A stretch of 64,000 nt of DNA from Pseudomonas sp. KUIN-1 (GTDB taxonomy: Bacteria; Pseudomonadota; Gammaproteobacteria; Pseudomonadales; Pseudomonadaceae). Shown piece after piece: positions 61,925-64,000 of this stretch. The translations under genes were made by a program, and so were the position numbers. The notes beneath the pieces were generated by a model. The model searched no databases and had not been told where the DNA came from. It saw only the letters and a program-made list of their open reading frames with translations. Every line of letters starts with the position of its first letter. Positions within the stretch are counted from its first letter, which is position 1. The stretch is taken from NCBI RefSeq assembly GCF_009176725.1, contig NZ_AP020337.1, positions 4,099,501-4,163,500 on the forward strand, given 5' to 3'.

Positions 61925-62350
61925 ATGCCCCATGATCAACACTATGATTGTGTTCTTCTGAAGCCCGCCCGCACCTTTCAAGGTAAGCAGGGCCTGGATT
62001 ATCAAGTCGGTATTTCAGCCCAAAGTGCGGGCGCGCGTCACATTCATATGCAGTTGCTGACGATCCCGCCCGGAGGTAAAGGCAAGGCACACAAACATCA
62101 GGAGCATGAAACAGCTATTTACGCACTGAGTGGAGCTACCGGCTGCTGGTATGGCGAGTCGCTGGAAAAACATGCAGTCGTGGAAGAAGGCGACTTCTTT
62201 TACATCCCGGCGGGCATGCCGCATGTGCCTTATAACCGCAGCAGCGAGAATGCAGCCACAGCTTTGATTGCGCGTACCGATCCAAATGAGCAGGAAAGCG
62301 TGACCTTGCTGCCGGAACTAGACGAGGTATTGGCTTCCAGGCAGAGCTGA
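61925..62350 (+). CDS. single-domain cupin protein
   Basis: The 141-residue product has cupin motif 1, KAHKHQEHETAIYALSGATG, with three histidines and one glutamate for metal binding, and motif 2, FFYIPAGMPHVPYNRSSENA. It could be an oxygenase, isomerase or sugar/auxin-binding cupin; nothing narrows this down. A GTGAGGAAAAACC ribosome site precedes the ATG. A terminator follows the gene. Confidence 0.9.
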   Translation: MPHDQHYDCVLLKPARTFQGKQGLDYQVGISAQSAGARHIHMQLLTIPPGGKGKAHKHQEHETAIYALSGATGCWYGESLEKHAVVEEGDFFYIPAGMPHVPYNRSSENAATALIARTDPNEQESVTLLPELDEVLASRQS

Positions 62351-62385
62351 GCATGACTGTCGGAATACGTTCAAAACGCACAAAC

Positions 62386-62415
62386 AAAAACGCCGCTCTG
62401 TTGAGCGGCGTTTTT
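62386..62415 (+). terminator. rho-independent terminator
   Basis: AAAAACGCCGCT and AGCGGCGTTTTT form a stem around CTGTTG. It can end both the cupin transcript and, on the minus strand, the tRNA operon. Confidence 0.8.
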
Positions 62416-62422
62416 GTGAATT

Positions 62423-62498
<76 letters not shown>

Positions 62499-62502
62499 AA
62501 TA

Positions 62503-62578
62503 TGGCGTCCCCTAGGGGACTCGAACCCCTGTTACCGCCGTGAAAGGGCGGTGTCCTAGGCCACTAGACGAAGGGGAC
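62503..62578 (-). tRNA. tRNA-Glu (anticodon TTC), copy 2
   Basis: The minus strand has acceptor GTCCCCT, D-arm CGTCTAGTGGCCTAGGACA, anticodon loop CTTTCAC (TTC) and CCA. It is followed 4 bases later by tRNA-Gly. Confidence 0.95.
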
Positions 62579-62678
62579 ACTGCCTGAAACACAATGGTGT
62601 GTGTTTCAGTTCCAGACATCATCCGAAGACGTGTTCTGGTTTCACTCAACCCTGCCCAAAGGCAAAGCTGCTTAAAAT

Positions 62679-62754
<76 letters not shown>

Positions 62755-62756
62755 AA

Positions 62757-62832
62757 TGGCGTCCCCTAGGGGACTCGAACCCCTGTTACCGCCGTGAAAG
62801 GGCGGTGTCCTAGGCCACTAGACGAAGGGGAC
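62757..62832 (-). tRNA. tRNA-Glu (anticodon TTC), copy 1
   Basis: First tRNA of the minus-strand set. The anticodon loop CTTTCAC and acceptor GTCCCCT match the copy at 62503, 254 bases away. Confidence 0.95.
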
Positions 62833-63124
62833 ACACGTACAACATTCACTACTTATTGGCGCTACGCTGTGTGCTTTACGCTGTAAGTGGCGCGCATTCT
62901 ATGGATGGATTGAGGGGTCGTCAACCCCCATGTGAAAATTTATTGAAATCAATAACTTCGATGCCGTTCGGACGCTGACCGACTGTCGCCAGGCGCGCGG
63001 CTGATCAATCTCCCCTCATCTATATAGAAGAGATGCCGACAAACTCCGAGAGGGACATCTATGCGCAGTAGTGCTTAGCCACTACACTCGCACTAAAACT
63101 AATTGAACGAATGAGGTTTGCACA

Positions 63125-63895
63125 GTGACTCCACTCATGATCACGCTGATGGTAGTAGCAGGTATCGCACTGCTCATCGCGATCGGCTACCTGAATCACG
63201 TCGCTGAAAACGGCAAACTGGAGAAGGCTCGCACCAAGGTCGAACTGGGCGATCGCCTGCGTCGCTGCAGCGAGATCACCGAAGTGTTCCCGGGCCAGCT
63301 GATGTCCCCCGCCTTGAAGCTGTTGCTCGCGCGGCTGGAGCTGAACGTCGTGCAGCGCATGCTGAACATGGAGAAAGGCAACGCTCAGCTCAAGCACCGT
63401 ATTGGCGAACTGGAAGAGCAGATTGCCAAGGGCGAAGGCATCGACATACCCAACCCGGTCACACCGATCCAGACCGAAGCCAAGGCCAAGGACGTGCGTT
63501 TTCTGCTGGAAGCCCTGCATGGTCAGGTGACGCGTGCTGCACATGACGGCTTTCTGCAGACCAGCGAAGCGAAACACTGGATCCGTGAAATCCGCACGAT
63601 CCTGGTCAACCTGCACATCGAATTCTTCAACAACCTTGGCCAGACTGCACTTTCTCAGGATCAGCCAGGTCAGGCACGTCTGGCATTCGAGCGCGGCGTA
63701 CAGTATTTGCGCAACCAGCCGGACCCGGTCACTTATCAACAGCAACTGCTGGCGATGGAAAAACAACTGGCCCGTGCCAACTCCGTAGTGCTGACCAACA
63801 CCGCGCCGACCGAAGACGACGACAACGCACTGACCGAAGGCCTCAAGCAGGACGACACCGAATCGGAATGGAAGAAGAAAGTCATCTACGATTGA
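63125..63895 (+). CDS. membrane-anchored coiled-coil protein of unknown function
   Basis: The 256-residue product starts with GTG (TGAGGT ribosome site) and has one N-terminal transmembrane helix (about residues 4-22, MITLMVVAGIALLIAIGYL), then a charged, coiled-coil-prone soluble part (about 30-110) and an acidic C-terminal tail. No enzymatic motif is seen. The gene is complete. It is divergent from the Gly/Glu tRNA set; the 292-base gap between them holds the tRNA promoter and nothing else that I recognise. I do not know its function. Confidence 0.8.
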   Translation: MTPLMITLMVVAGIALLIAIGYLNHVAENGKLEKARTKVELGDRLRRCSEITEVFPGQLMSPALKLLLARLELNVVQRMLNMEKGNAQLKHRIGELEEQIAKGEGIDIPNPVTPIQTEAKAKDVRFLLEALHGQVTRAAHDGFLQTSEAKHWIREIRTILVNLHIEFFNNLGQTALSQDQPGQARLAFERGVQYLRNQPDPVTYQQQLLAMEKQLARANSVVLTNTAPTEDDDNALTEGLKQDDTESEWKKKVIYD

Positions 63896-64000
63896 TGACT
63901 GCCCCGCCGCTGCCGGACTTGTGCTCCGGGCAGCGGCCGACCGGATCAGCAGTCGGTCGATGCCAGAAAGATCGCCACAAGACGCTCGATCCCTGCCTGA

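Overview
The window looks like core chromosome of a fluorescent pseudomonad, most likely of the Pseudomonas syringae group. This rests on recognisable Pseudomonas-type proteins (AmrZ, RsmA/CsrA, AotJQMOP-ArgR, AruCFGDBE, PhhR/PhhA/PhhB), on familiar pseudomonad gene order (alaS-lysC-csrA-tRNAs; scpA-scpB-rluB) and on REP-type intergenic repeats. No BLAST was possible, so species is an inference. I see no prophage, insertion sequence, CRISPR array or defence island.

Layout. 1-2.0 kb: 3' part of an MscS-superfamily channel gene, then tRNA-Arg(CCT). 2.3-3.7 kb: two tiny membrane or secreted protein genes and amrZ. 3.8-6.1 kb: mgtE (minus strand) and a DUF4124 lipoprotein-like gene. 6.1-10.9 kb (minus strand): two tRNA-Arg(ACG), tRNA-Ser(GCT), csrA, lysC, alaS. 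11.1-13.1 kb: threonine aldolase, divergent from an FMN-riboswitch-controlled second lumazine synthase gene (ribH2). 13.2-26.4 kb (minus strand): the arginine regulon, consisting of the arginine/ornithine ABC transporter aotJQMOP, its regulator argR and the arginine succinyltransferase pathway aruC-F-G-D-B-E. Imported arginine is succinylated and degraded to glutamate and succinate, and ArgR senses arginine to drive both operons. 26.9-28.9 kb: acetyl-CoA synthetase.

29.3-37.6 kb: aromatic amino acid block with phhR divergent from phhA-phhB (phenylalanine to tyrosine), two very small genes, an MFS exporter, a striking tandem array of eight REP pairs, arfB and an AroP-like permease. 37.9-43.8 kb: rluB, DUF1289, scpB, scpA, a YciO/Sua5 protein and a PHP phosphoesterase (minus strand), divergent from yciB and a YciI-like gene. 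43.9-46.7 kb: a Cpx-like system in the order regulator, periplasmic LTXXQ protein, sensor kinase, with a strong hairpin terminator just before the kinase. 46.7-51.1 kb: nitroreductase, trkH, a duplicated intergenic repeat, DUF962, LpxH-like phosphoesterase, SelT/SelW-like protein.

51.1-60.9 kb: an organosulfur cluster with sulfonate-type ABC permease and ATPase, divergent FMNH2-dependent monooxygenase, LysR regulator, thiol (3-mercaptopropionate) dioxygenase, a four-domain rhodanese, a sulfonate-type binding protein, a DszC/SfnB-like acyl-CoA dehydrogenase homologue and another LysR regulator. Its pieces could import organosulfur compounds, oxidise thiols and C-S bonds and move sulfane sulfur. 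It is the best candidate in the window for incompletely described biochemistry. 61.0-64.0 kb: pirin, cupin, a duplicated tRNA-Gly/tRNA-Glu pair and a membrane-anchored coiled-coil protein of unknown function.
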